From UBA4416 sp031539425 (GTDB lineage: Bacteria > Bacteroidota > Bacteroidia > B-17B0 > Aurantibacillaceae), in the NCBI GenBank assembly GCA_031539425.1, contig JAVKLI010000055.1:1-17716 (forward strand): 17,716 nt of DNA, written 5' to 3'. Below, piece by piece: positions 6,913-15,334 of this stretch (positions are counted from its first letter, which is position 1; each line of letters begins with the position of its first letter). Made by a program: the position numbers and the translations under genes. A model generated the notes under the pieces. That model was given only the letters and a program-made list of their open reading frames with translations. It had not been told where the DNA came from and did no database searches.

Positions 6913-7031
6913 GCCTTTTCAAAGCCTTATCTTAATAGCTATAATTATACTTAATTACTGTTATAACCCATCAACAAACAAGCTGAAAAAGATTTGAAAT
7001 TAGTATCATTGTATTTTATAAAACAAATTTT

Positions 7032-7736
7032 ATGTTTTTTATTTGGAAATTATTTAAGTTTATTTTTAAACTTATTATAGGTGCATTTTTACTTTCTGTA
7101 TTAGTACTAATAAGTTATAAATGGTTTCCAGTTCCTGTTACCCCCCTTATGATGATACGTTGTACAGAACAATTAAGTAAAGGTAAAGAAATTAAATTAA
7201 AACATAAGTGGGCTGCATTGTCAAATATTTCTATTAACTTACAAAAGGCGGTTATATGTAGCGAAGATCAAGCCTTTTTAACCCATAATGGGTTTGATTT
7301 TGAAGCCATGAAAAAAGCGTTTGAAAATAATAAAAAAGGAAAAAAAATAAAAGGAGGTAGCACCATTTCTCAACAAACAGCTAAAAATGTTTTTTTGTGG
7401 CCCTCTAGAAGTTATATTAGAAAAGGCCTTGAAATGATTTATACTTTTTTAATCGAATTTTTTTGGAGTAAAGAGCGTATTTTAGAAATTTACCTTAATA
7501 GCATTGAAATGGGTAAAGGAATTTATGGTGCAGAAGCTGCTTCTCAATATTGGTTTAATAAACCGGCCGCTAAACTAACATCATCCGAATCAGCTGCCAT
7601 TGCTGCCATACTACCAGGGCCTACTATTTATAAAGCGCAGCCGGCTAATAATTATATTTTAAATAGAAAACAATTTATACTCGTTCAAATGGATAATTTT
7701 GGACCAACCATTCCATTTACTAAACCAAAAAAATAA
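7032..7736 (+). CDS. mtgA: Monofunctional peptidoglycan glycosyltransferase
   Basis: This GT51-family enzyme polymerises lipid II into glycan strands at the outer face of the inner membrane. The 234-residue length suits the single-domain form without a transpeptidase. One membrane anchor spans about residues 6-29. Motif 1, SEDQAFLTHNGFD, carries the catalytic Glu78 and His85. Motif 2, KGGSTISQQTAKNVFL, covers 107-122. Motif 3, KERILEIYLN, carries the second Glu at about 152, followed by GIYGAEAASQYWFNK. All GT51 signature residues are visible. The 3' end is tightly coupled to rpiB (7 nt gap), so the two are probably cotranscribed. I did not find a convincing TAnnTTTG box in the 119 nt upstream. 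Confidence 0.95.
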   Translation: MFFIWKLFKFIFKLIIGAFLLSVLVLISYKWFPVPVTPLMMIRCTEQLSKGKEIKLKHKWAALSNISINLQKAVICSEDQAFLTHNGFDFEAMKKAFENNKKGKKIKGGSTISQQTAKNVFLWPSRSYIRKGLEMIYTFLIEFFWSKERILEIYLNSIEMGKGIYGAEAASQYWFNKPAAKLTSSESAAIAAILPGPTIYKAQPANNYILNRKQFILVQMDNFGPTIPFTKPKK

Positions 7737-7743
7737 ATTAATA

Positions 7744-8172
7744 ATGATAATAGCAATAGGAGCAGACCATGCTGGATTTGAACTAAAACAAGAACTGATT
7801 GATTATTTACAAAAAATAAATATTGAGACTAAAGATTGTGGCACGTATAACACTGATAGGGCTGATTACCCAGATTTTGGGCATGCAGTAGCTCACGAAG
7901 TTGCAAAACAGTCCGTTCAATGCGGCATACTTATTTGTGGAAGCGGTAACGGTATTAACATGACGGCTAATAAACATACTAATATTAGAGCTGCGCTTTG
8001 CTGGACCCCTGAAATAGCATTACTAGCTCGCCAACATAATAATGCCAACATTTTAAGTTTACCAGCGCGTTTTATTTCCAAAGAAGATGCCAAAAAATGT
8101 GTAGTCGCTTTTATTAACACTACATTTGAAGCTGGAAGGCATTTAGATAGAATAAATAAAATAAACGTGTAA
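7744..8172 (+). CDS. rpiB: Ribose-5-phosphate isomerase B
   Basis: RpiB interconverts ribose-5-phosphate and ribulose-5-phosphate in the non-oxidative pentose phosphate pathway. At 142 residues the protein is typical for the RpiB/LacAB family. GADHAGFELK at the N-terminus contains the substrate-binding Asp8-His9. ILICGSGNGINMTANK holds the catalytic Cys65 and phosphate-binding glycine loop, and ARQHNNANILSL holds His97. I take the ATG at 7744 because the first beta strand (MIIAIGADHAG) then begins at residue 1, as in homologues. The upstream in-frame ATG at 7699 lies within mtgA. The mtgA stop is only 7 nt upstream. Confidence 0.96.
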   Translation: MIIAIGADHAGFELKQELIDYLQKINIETKDCGTYNTDRADYPDFGHAVAHEVAKQSVQCGILICGSGNGINMTANKHTNIRAALCWTPEIALLARQHNNANILSLPARFISKEDAKKCVVAFINTTFEAGRHLDRINKINV

Positions 8173-8295
8173 TAGCCATATACTTTAATTATTATACCGT
8201 ATAATTCGTTTATTCTCAATCATTGACTAATTTTAAAAGATTTAAGTCGTATTATTTTGTAAATTGCGCACGTTTTAAACTTAAAAAAAGTAAGA

Positions 8296-9882
8296 ATGAG
8301 CATTTTAGAAATTAATAAACAATTAGGATTACAAAAAGCAAAACAAGTAAATTGGAATTTATCACCAAAAGAATTAGTTGACGCTACTTTAAATCGCAAT
8401 GAAGGGTATATTGTAGATTCTGGAGCCTTAGTAGTTAATACAGGAGAATTTACGGGTCGTTCGCCAAAAGATAAGTTTGTTGTATATGATGAAAACACAA
8501 AAGACTCAGTATGGTGGGGTGAGGTAAATAATAGATTTGAAGCAAATAAGTTTGATGCACTACAACAAAAAATGCTCGATTACTTAACAGACAAAGAAGT
8601 ATGGGTAAGAGATTCCTACGCATGTGCAGATCCAAAATTTAGAATTAATTTAAGAGTTATTACCGAAACACCATGGAGCAATTTATTTGCTTATAATTTA
8701 TTCTTGCGTCCAAATGAGGCTGAAACAAAAGATTTTACACACGATTGGTTAATTATTAATGCACCTGGGTTTAAAGCTAATGGTAAAGAAGATGGCACAA
8801 GACAACATAATTTTACAATATTAAATTTTACAAAAAAAGTTATCCTAATTGGAGGAACAGCTTATACTGGTGAAATAAAAAAATCAATTTTTTCAGTATT
8901 AAATTATGTGTTACCACATCATCATAAAGTACTTGCCATGCACTGCTCTGCTAATGTTGGTGCAGAAGGAGATACTGCCATATTTTTTGGATTATCTGGA
9001 ACTGGAAAAACAACCTTATCTGCCGACCCTAAACGTAAACTAATTGGTGATGATGAACATGGCTGGTCAGAAAAAGGTGTTTTTAATTTTGAGGGTGGCT
9101 GTTATGCTAAATGCGTTGATTTAACTGCAGAAAAAGAACCTCAAATATTTTCAGCAATCAAAGAAGGCTCTTTACTAGAAAATATCAAATGTTTTGAAGG
9201 AACTAAAACAGTTAATTTTGCTGACATTTCAATTACAGAAAACACACGTGTTAGTTATCCAGCACATTATATTCAAAACTCCATGAATCCATCTGTTGGT
9301 GGTATACCAACAAATATTTTCTTTTTAACTTGTGATGCTTTTGGTGTGCTTCCTCCAATATCAAAATTAACTGTCGGACAGGCTATGTACCATTTTTTAT
9401 CAGGATACACTGCTAAAGTGGCAGGTACAGAAATGGGAATAACAGAACCTACCACTACTTTTTCAGCTTGTTTTGGGCGGATATTTTTGCCATTACATCC
9501 AACGCAGTATGCAGAGTTATTGGGCGAAAAATTAAAATCTCATACTGTTAATGTATGGCTTTTAAATACAGGTTGGGTAGAGGGTGCTTATGGTGTTGGT
9601 AATCGTATTAAATTGTCATATACCAGATCGCTTATTACTGCTGCTTTAAATGGGGAATTAAATAAGGGTACATTTGAAAAATCTCCATACTTTAATTTGA
9701 GTTTTCCTACTTCATGTAATGGTGTACCTTCTGAAATTTTAAATCCTGAAAAGTCTTGGAAAGATAAAGCTGCATTTCATGATACATCCAAAAAATTAGT
9801 AGAAAAATTTATTGAAAATTTTGAGCAATACAAAGCAGCTTCAAATGAAGAAATACTAGACGCAGCTCCAAAAATAGCCTAA
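8296..9882 (+). CDS. pckA: Phosphoenolpyruvate carboxykinase (ATP)
   Basis: PckA converts oxaloacetate plus ATP to phosphoenolpyruvate, CO2 and ADP, the entry step of gluconeogenesis; in some anaerobes it runs towards oxaloacetate. The 528-residue length is standard for the ATP-dependent class. TGRSPKDKF (53-61) is the substrate-binding motif; HCSANVG precedes the kinase-1a loop FGLSGTGKTTLSAD (about 231-244); GDDEHGW (251-257) is the kinase-2 motif that binds metal; RVSYPAHYIQN and a late TGW follow. All motifs are intact. The leader from 8173 to 8295 holds only a degenerate -7 candidate (TTATTTTG at 8252-8259). The stop overlaps the convergent atpZ-like gene by 4 nt, leaving no room for a separate terminator. 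Confidence 0.97.
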   Translation: MSILEINKQLGLQKAKQVNWNLSPKELVDATLNRNEGYIVDSGALVVNTGEFTGRSPKDKFVVYDENTKDSVWWGEVNNRFEANKFDALQQKMLDYLTDKEVWVRDSYACADPKFRINLRVITETPWSNLFAYNLFLRPNEAETKDFTHDWLIINAPGFKANGKEDGTRQHNFTILNFTKKVILIGGTAYTGEIKKSIFSVLNYVLPHHHKVLAMHCSANVGAEGDTAIFFGLSGTGKTTLSADPKRKLIGDDEHGWSEKGVFNFEGGCYAKCVDLTAEKEPQIFSAIKEGSLLENIKCFEGTKTVNFADISITENTRVSYPAHYIQNSMNPSVGGIPTNIFFLTCDAFGVLPPISKLTVGQAMYHFLSGYTAKVAGTEMGITEPTTTFSACFGRIFLPLHPTQYAELLGEKLKSHTVNVWLLNTGWVEGAYGVGNRIKLSYTRSLITAALNGELNKGTFEKSPYFNLSFPTSCNGVPSEILNPEKSWKDKAAFHDTSKKLVEKFIENFEQYKAASNEEILDAAPKIA

Positions 9883-10067
9883 GTTTTAGGAGGTTTTAAA
9901 AAATCTTTTAATGCAACATATATTGCAAAGGCTATTGAAAGAAGGCTTAATGTAATTGTATAAATGGGAAAATTTATATTTTTATTGTAAGCATCTAGCT
10001 TATATCCTGCATAACTTCCTAAGCCTATGATACAAGCCATTTGATAAAATACATGAAGGTATTTCAT
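9879..10067 (-). CDS. AtpZ/AtpI-type small membrane protein (putative F0F1-ATPase accessory subunit)
   Basis: The 62-residue protein has two hydrophobic segments (about residues 5-23 and 33-54). It contains FYQMACIIGLGSYAGYKLDAY, the typical first helix and 'GYxLD' turn of the ATPase_gene1/AtpZ family, and ends in a short basic tail (KDFLKPPKT). AtpZ proteins are small partners of AtpI, implicated in c-ring assembly or ion (Mg2+/Ca2+) supply for F0F1-ATP synthase. No other atp gene is in the window, so this looks like an orphan copy. It starts 10 nt after the stop of the large surface-protein gene, which suggests cotranscription with it. Its own stop overlaps that of pckA by 4 nt. The family call is fairly good; a functional role with ATP synthase is inference. 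Confidence 0.72.
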   Translation of the reverse strand: MKYLHVFYQMACIIGLGSYAGYKLDAYNKNINFPIYTITLSLLSIAFAIYVALKDFLKPPKT

Positions 10068-10077
10068 TGATAATAAA

Positions 10078-10362
10078 TTATCTAATTAAGCTTACATGAC
10101 CTGAAAAAATATAATCATGTTTGTTGGTAAGCATTATGTTTAATATATAATAATATGTACCTATAGGTAATTTAACCCCATCTTTTTTGCCATCCCATTT
10201 AAATTTAGGATCTATACTTTCATAAGTCAACCCCCCTTGTATGTTATAAATTCTAACTCTTAGTTTTTCTACATTCAAAAATTGTACTTCAAAAAAATCA
10301 TTTATTTCATCATTATTTGGCGTAAAGGCATTTGCAATGTATCCAACAGGAACTTCTATTAC
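10078..10362 (-). other. CHU_C / T9SS type B sorting domain (residues about 1091-1184 of the surface protein)
   Basis: The 94-residue C-terminal domain has the order expected of the family: an NAFTPN-x-D-x-x-ND motif, a strand LRVRIYNIQGGLTYES, WDGKKDGVKLPIGTYYYIL, then a closing strand FSGHVSLIR. It targets the protein for export through the type IX system. No T9SS machinery gene is in the window. Coordinates run from high to low because the gene is on the minus strand. Confidence 0.85.
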
Positions 10363-13300
10363 ATTAACAGTAATACACGTTTCTTTAGGAGTAACACAAC
10401 CATGTATATTGGTTGCCATTACGCAAACATCACCAGTTATAGGGCTTTGAAAATTGATTGTTTGTGTTTTTGCCCCTGTAGACCAAGTATAAGATGCAGC
10501 CCCATATACAGTTAAAGTGGTACTTTCTTGTGGTATTAAAAGAAGTTCACTCGAGATGATATCAACAACTGGTAAAGGAAAAACTTGAATAAAACCAGTA
10601 ACTAATTTCGCACAACCATTATAATCATAATTTGCACCAATATAAGCGCTATTGCTTAGGTTTAATGCTAAAACTGTACCTGTTACGGTAGGATAACCAA
10701 GCCAATTAAAATCTCCACCTAATGGACTTATTGAGGCAACTATACTAGCTAGCTTATTTTGACAAGCCGAAGCTGAAGAAACAGCTAACGTGGGTGCTAT
10801 TTTAACTCTTACAGATGATGACGCAACAGCCAAACAGTTAGCATAATTATAAGTTAATGTATAATTTGTAGTGGAATTAGGGCTAACTATAGCTGTAGAA
10901 TCGCTTAAGTTAAAAGGTTGCCACAAATATTTTCCTCTTAAAGGGGAAACAGTAGGTGTTAATGTAATTGTATTGCCTTGACAAATAACATAAGGTAAAA
11001 CAGCTACGCTGGGAGTTGCATATAATAAAGAGCCAGTAGCAGATTTTGAACAAGATAAATAATTATAAGTTACCGAAAATGTAGAAGATACTGTAGGTGT
11101 TATACTTATCCACGAATCTGTACTTCCGCTAGGCAGCCACGAGTAAGTTCCACCTAGGCTATTTGTATTAGCGCTAATAGTAGTAGACTCACCTGAACAA
11201 ACCGTAACGGAATTAACACTTAAAGTAACATTATGAACTGCAACACTACATGTTTGAGAATTGACACAACCCAAATAAGCATAACTTATAGTATAAGTAT
11301 TAGATAAAGACGGAGTTATTAATACATTAGATGTTACCGTGTTCAATGGTTGTAACGTATATAAACCACCAATACTATTAGTTAAAATGCCCAAATCTGT
11401 TGTATTACCTAAGCACAATTCAATTTGATTGGCGGCAGATAATGTCATTTGATTGACAGTAATAGTAGATACCGCTTCTTTTGTACAGCCTTGAAAAGTA
11501 TAATTAATCGTATACGTTGTTTGAACACTAGGTGAAATTACAATACTGTTAGTAGTTTCGCCCCCTGGAACCCAGTTATAGGAACCACCTACAGAGTTTG
11601 TAAAAGCAACTAAATTAGCTGTGTTAGTTAAACACATTGAAAATGAATTAACATTTAAAGTTGTTTGATTGACATTCAATATAGAACTTGTAACTGTTCT
11701 TAAGCAGCCTAAGTATTCATATTGCACCGTATAAGTGCTTGGTGCAGTAGGTGTTATAAGCACACTAGACGTTACAGTATTAATTGGCAATATGGTATAT
11801 GTTCCTCCTACGCTGTTAGTAGAAATTCCTAAATTTGTGGGAGTACTCACACACATTGAAAAAACTGGAGTAGCGCTTAAACTCATTTGATTAACACCCA
11901 CAGTAATAGTTTGTTGGGGCAAACAACCTAAATAATCATAACTTAAAGTATAAGTTGATTGAGTAGTTGGAGAAGTAACAATACTGCTTGTAGATTGCCC
12001 ATCAGGAGCCCAGTTATAAACACCACCTAAAGAATTTGTTAAACAAGTTAAACTTACAGTTTGACCTAAACAAATGGTGGGTACATTAACAGAAATAGTT
12101 GTTTGATTTAAACTAACAGCGCTAGTTGTAGAGCTTAAGCAACCTAAATAGCTATAATTGATAGTATAAGTAGTATTTGCAGTTGGGGTTAAGGATATAT
12201 TGTTAGTAATAGTATTAATAGGTAAAATTGTATAAGTACCTCCAATGCTATTTGTAGAAACACCTAAGTCTGTTGCTTTACTTGTACATAAAGTAAAAAA
12301 TGGCGTAGCCCCTAAGGTCATTTGATTAATAGATACAACCGACGAGCTTTGTTTTACACATTCTGAATGAGAATAACTCAGTGTGTAAGTGGTTTGTATA
12401 TTTGGCGTAACAATAATATTAGCTGTTATTTCGCCGCCTGGCATCCAATTATAAGTACCACCCACCGAATTAGTTGAGCTTGTTAATAGTACAGTTGCAG
12501 GTAAGCTTGATAAACAAGTACTAGAGGGTGATATAGCTATAGTCATTTCACTAACACCTATACTGCCAGATGCTGTTGCTGTAGCTACACCAATAGTATA
12601 ATGCAATGAAAACGTTTGATTTGAAAGTGTAGGGATTAACGTGTAGTGAGGTGTTGTTTGATTACCCGGCTGCCATAAATAATTACCACCTAAAGGTGAA
12701 ATTGTAGGTGTTATTGTAGTTAATTGATTAACGCAAACCGAATAACTAGGCAACAATATATTTACGGTTACAACTGTTATTGCACCTGTAACAGTAATAA
12801 CACAGGTTTTTATTGGATTCGTGTAATGATAAGTAACCGTATAATTTCTTGTAGAAACGTCTGATGCTGGCAAATTAACATTATCAATAGATGATACCGT
12901 CATACTCCATTGATAAAACCCGCCACCCCTATTGGTATTGGTTGTAACATTTACAGTTTGAGTAACCAATGCTGTCGTTGATAAAACAGAAATCGTTACA
13001 TCGTTTACCGCTACTGTAGTAGAAGCCATACCTAAACATGAACCTGACGTATATATTAATGTATAAATAGAGGTACTTAAAGGCGAAACAGCTATTGTTT
13101 TAGTGTTAATATTAGTCGGCATCCAAGTATAACCACTTATTGTAGCGGTGCTTGTAGGTACAATTACCGCAGTTTCTTTAGCACATATAGACGGACTATT
13201 TAAAGTAATTGGACTAATAGAAGGTTGTAGGACAATATTTACAGTTTTAGTTATTGTAGTAATTGAACCAGAACTACTGGTTATATTCACAGAAACAGTA

Positions 13301-13632
13301 TAATTTGCAGTTGCACTAAATGTACGAGAAATAGAAAACAATTTACCAGGGCTGTTTTTTGTGATAGTTAAAAAAACATTACCCGCCACACTTTGTAATA
13401 GCGCACTAGTATATTGAGCAATAACCTCGCCACCTAAAGATGGCGCTATAATTGAAACACTTCCAACTACAGTGTTTGTAAACGGTGCGTTAAAAGTTAA
13501 TTCAAACACAAAATCATCTGTTGTACCCGAACATAAATATAACGGATTAACATTAAAAGTAGTTTGATTTTGAGATGCCAATTGCATAAACCCTAAACAA
13601 TAACAAAATATTATTAGCTTTTTTAAGCGCAT
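10078..13632 (-). CDS. Large repeat-rich cell-surface protein with T9SS type B sorting domain
   Basis: The 1184-residue product begins with a signal peptide (MRLKK, hydrophobic core, LASQ with cleavage near 19-20). After an N-terminal part (about 21-130) come twelve or so beta-rich Ig-like units of 72-76 residues (about 131-1017), then a PKD-like unit (1018-1090) and a C-terminal domain (1091-1184) with IANAFTPNNDEINDFFEV, RIYNIQGG, FKWDGKKDG and IGTYYYILN. The last is the CHU_C / gliding-motility C-terminal domain, the type B sorting signal for type IX secretion. Units run C...TNSxGGxYxW..P....TYTLxYxYLGC, two cysteines per unit, usually 49 residues apart. The product is almost free of charged residues in the repeats (Ser/Thr/Asn/Val rich), typical of an adhesin-like filament. 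Partner and ligand are unknown. The next gene on the strand is the AtpZ-like one, 10 nt downstream. Confidence 0.9.
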   Translation of the reverse strand: MRLKKLIIFCYCLGFMQLASQNQTTFNVNPLYLCSGTTDDFVFELTFNAPFTNTVVGSVSIIAPSLGGEVIAQYTSALLQSVAGNVFLTITKNSPGKLFSISRTFSATANYTVSVNITSSSGSITTITKTVNIVLQPSISPITLNSPSICAKETAVIVPTSTATISGYTWMPTNINTKTIAVSPLSTSIYTLIYTSGSCLGMASTTVAVNDVTISVLSTTALVTQTVNVTTNTNRGGGFYQWSMTVSSIDNVNLPASDVSTRNYTVTYHYTNPIKTCVITVTGAITVVTVNILLPSYSVCVNQLTTITPTISPLGGNYLWQPGNQTTPHYTLIPTLSNQTFSLHYTIGVATATASGSIGVSEMTIAISPSSTCLSSLPATVLLTSSTNSVGGTYNWMPGGEITANIIVTPNIQTTYTLSYSHSECVKQSSSVVSINQMTLGATPFFTLCTSKATDLGVSTNSIGGTYTILPINTITNNISLTPTANTTYTINYSYLGCLSSTTSAVSLNQTTISVNVPTICLGQTVSLTCLTNSLGGVYNWAPDGQSTSSIVTSPTTQSTYTLSYDYLGCLPQQTITVGVNQMSLSATPVFSMCVSTPTNLGISTNSVGGTYTILPINTVTSSVLITPTAPSTYTVQYEYLGCLRTVTSSILNVNQTTLNVNSFSMCLTNTANLVAFTNSVGGSYNWVPGGETTNSIVISPSVQTTYTINYTFQGCTKEAVSTITVNQMTLSAANQIELCLGNTTDLGILTNSIGGLYTLQPLNTVTSNVLITPSLSNTYTISYAYLGCVNSQTCSVAVHNVTLSVNSVTVCSGESTTISANTNSLGGTYSWLPSGSTDSWISITPTVSSTFSVTYNYLSCSKSATGSLLYATPSVAVLPYVICQGNTITLTPTVSPLRGKYLWQPFNLSDSTAIVSPNSTTNYTLTYNYANCLAVASSSVRVKIAPTLAVSSASACQNKLASIVASISPLGGDFNWLGYPTVTGTVLALNLSNSAYIGANYDYNGCAKLVTGFIQVFPLPVVDIISSELLLIPQESTTLTVYGAASYTWSTGAKTQTINFQSPITGDVCVMATNIHGCVTPKETCITVNVIEVPVGYIANAFTPNNDEINDFFEVQFLNVEKLRVRIYNIQGGLTYESIDPKFKWDGKKDGVKLPIGTYYYILNIMLTNKHDYIFSGHVSLIR
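11236..12558 (-). repeat. Alternating A-B super-repeat region coding for six Ig-like units
   Basis: Residues about 359-799 of the surface protein split into six units that alternate in type. B units (359-435, 509-580, 655-726) share YNWxPGG or a near variant after TNSxGG. A units (436-508, 581-654, 727-799) share TDLG-type, then YTILPINT or YTLQPLNT. The A units resemble each other more than their direct neighbours. Each A-B pair is about 145-146 residues (about 437 nt). Confidence 0.85.
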
Positions 13633-13808
13633 AAATGAGGGCTAATATAGTTTAAAAAAACTTATTTTTCCTCCAAATTAAATAATTAATTTGAAAATTA
13701 ACTTATTAGTGTCTTTAAAATTTTTAAAGTATTTTTATATAACATAAAACATATTTAGTCAATATAATTTTGTTAAAAATATCCGATCGTATTTCAAATT
13801 TTATAAAC

Positions 13809-13816
13809 TACCTTTG
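13809..13816 (+). promoter_or_regulatory. Putative -7 promoter element of the phosphohexomutase gene
   Basis: TACCTTTG is an exact match to TAnnTTTG and ends 14 nt before the ATG, predicting a very short leader. A clear -33 TTTG at the usual distance is lacking. The 198-nt region 13633-13830 separates two divergent genes and must hold promoters for both; I did not find an equally good box for the minus-strand gene. Confidence 0.45.
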
Positions 13817-13830
13817 CCATTTTAAACTTT

Positions 13831-15240
13831 ATGAGTACAATTAAATTTGGAACTGATGGCTGGCGCGCCATAATTGGAAAAGATTTTACAACAGATAATG
13901 TATTACGTGTAGCAGATGCTACTGCCAAATGGTTAAAAAAAAACAATTCTAATCCCAGTGTGGTTATAGGCCATGATTGTCGATTTGGAGGCCCATTATT
14001 TGTAGATACAGCCATCAAAGTATTTTTATCATACGGCATAAAAGTCTATTGTGCAAATAAATTTACTTCAACTCCCATGATATCTCTTGGCACCGTAAAA
14101 CTAAATGCCTCTTTAGGAATTGTTATTACAGCAAGTCATAACCCCCCATCATATAATGGTTATAAAATAAAAGGAGCCTATGGTGGTCCCTTGTTACCTG
14201 AAAAAATAAAAGAAATTGAACTTTTAATTTCTGAAAAAATTCTATTTGATGTAGAATATATAGATTTAGAATTAGGTAAAAAAAAGAATGAGCTTGAATA
14301 TGTTGATTTAGAGGAGATGTATTACCAGCATGTTTTAGAAAATTTTGATATTGAAGCAATTCAAAATTCAGGGTTAAATTTTGCTTACGATAGTATGTTT
14401 GGTGCAGGAAGGAGTATTATGAAAAAATTATTTCCAAATATTATTCACTTACATAACGATGACAATCCTGGGTTTCATGGTCAGGCACCCGAGCCAATTC
14501 ATAAAAATTTAGAAGAAATTAGTAATTTAATCAAATCACATAAAAATATTGATTGCGGCATATGTACTGATGGAGATGCTGACAGAATTGGTCTTTATGA
14601 CAATAAAGGTAATTTTATCGACTCGCATCACATTATTTTACTTTTAATAAAATATTTAGTTACCTATAAAAAATTTACGGGCAAAGTAGCTACCGCTTTT
14701 TCTGTTTCCCCAAGAGTTGAAAAACTTTGCAAACATTTAGACTTAACCCATATTACAACACCTATCGGTTTTAAATTTGTTGCTGATTATATCATCAACG
14801 ACGATGTTTTATTGGGTGGTGAAGAAAGCGGAGGAATGGCTATAAAAGGTCACATTCCAGAGCGAGATGGCATTTGGATAGGTTTAACTATATTAGAATA
14901 TATGGCTAAAACCAATAAGTCTATTTCAACCTTAATTAAAGACGTTTATAAAATAACAGGATCTTTTGCTTACCAGCGTAATGACTTAACTGTAAGCGAA
15001 ACCGTAAAGCAACATATTATAGATTTTTGTAAAAACAATAAAATTTCATCAATTGGAAATTTAAAAGTGCTTAAAAAAGAAAACATAGATGGTTGGAAAT
15101 TTCATTTAGAAAATGAACAATGGGTTATGATTAGAGCCAGCGGTACCGAACCAGTTTTACGATTGTATGCCGAAAGTGACACCGCTAAAAATGCAGACGC
15201 TTTATTAAAAGATGTAGAAGCTATTTTATACAACAATTAA
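13831..15240 (+). CDS. Alpha-D-phosphohexomutase (phosphoglucomutase/phosphomannomutase family)
   Basis: This enzyme moves phosphate between C1 and C6 of hexose phosphates, feeding nucleotide sugars for glycan synthesis. The 469 residues include all four family signatures in order: FGTDGWR at the N-terminus; the phosphoserine loop TASHNPPSYNGYK with catalytic Ser102; the Mg2+-binding loop DGDADRIG (Asp247, Asp249, Asp251); the sugar-binding GGEESGGMAIKGH; and the C-terminal phosphate-binding loop RASGTEPVLRLYAE. Substrate choice (glucose, mannose or glucosamine phosphate) cannot be read with confidence. The GEESGG motif fits PGM/PMM, and GlmM cannot be excluded because no other glmM is seen here, so I leave the symbol empty. 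A run of nine A at 13935-13943 encodes Lys-Lys-Asn. The tex start lies 95 nt downstream. Confidence 0.93.
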   Translation: MSTIKFGTDGWRAIIGKDFTTDNVLRVADATAKWLKKNNSNPSVVIGHDCRFGGPLFVDTAIKVFLSYGIKVYCANKFTSTPMISLGTVKLNASLGIVITASHNPPSYNGYKIKGAYGGPLLPEKIKEIELLISEKILFDVEYIDLELGKKKNELEYVDLEEMYYQHVLENFDIEAIQNSGLNFAYDSMFGAGRSIMKKLFPNIIHLHNDDNPGFHGQAPEPIHKNLEEISNLIKSHKNIDCGICTDGDADRIGLYDNKGNFIDSHHIILLLIKYLVTYKKFTGKVATAFSVSPRVEKLCKHLDLTHITTPIGFKFVADYIINDDVLLGGEESGGMAIKGHIPERDGIWIGLTILEYMAKTNKSISTLIKDVYKITGSFAYQRNDLTVSETVKQHIIDFCKNNKISSIGNLKVLKKENIDGWKFHLENEQWVMIRASGTEPVLRLYAESDTAKNADALLKDVEAILYNN

Positions 15241-15319
15241 CCTAATATTTCCCTTTTGTTTTCAAATTGTTTAAAAACAAATTGAGTTGATTTGCAACAA
15301 AATTTTATTTTCGAATTTT

Positions 15320-15328
15320 TACACTTTG
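15320..15328 (+). promoter_or_regulatory. Possible -7 element of tex with a near-leaderless start
   Basis: TACACTTTG has TA and TTTG three bases apart rather than two, so it is an imperfect match to the Bacteroidota -7 box. It ends 6 nt before the tex ATG, which would put the transcript start at or next to the start codon. A TTTG at 15291-15294 is a possible -33, with a rather long 25-nt spacer. Confidence 0.25.
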
Positions 15329-15334
15329 TACACA

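Noticed and set aside
10582..13242. Tandem repeats as a possible CRISPR-like array
   Set aside because: The repeats are protein-coding, about 220 nt long and diverged, without conserved short direct repeats and spacers.
13935..13943. Run of nine A in the phosphohexomutase gene as a phase-variation tract
   Set aside because: Similar A runs occur throughout this AT-rich window, for example eight A near 713 in lpdA. The gene is housekeeping and intact, so slippage control is not supported.
15255..15281. Inverted repeat TTTGTTTT / AAAACAAA after the phosphohexomutase gene as a terminator
   Set aside because: The stem is A-T only apart from one G-C pair, and no T run follows it, so it is unlikely to terminate transcription.
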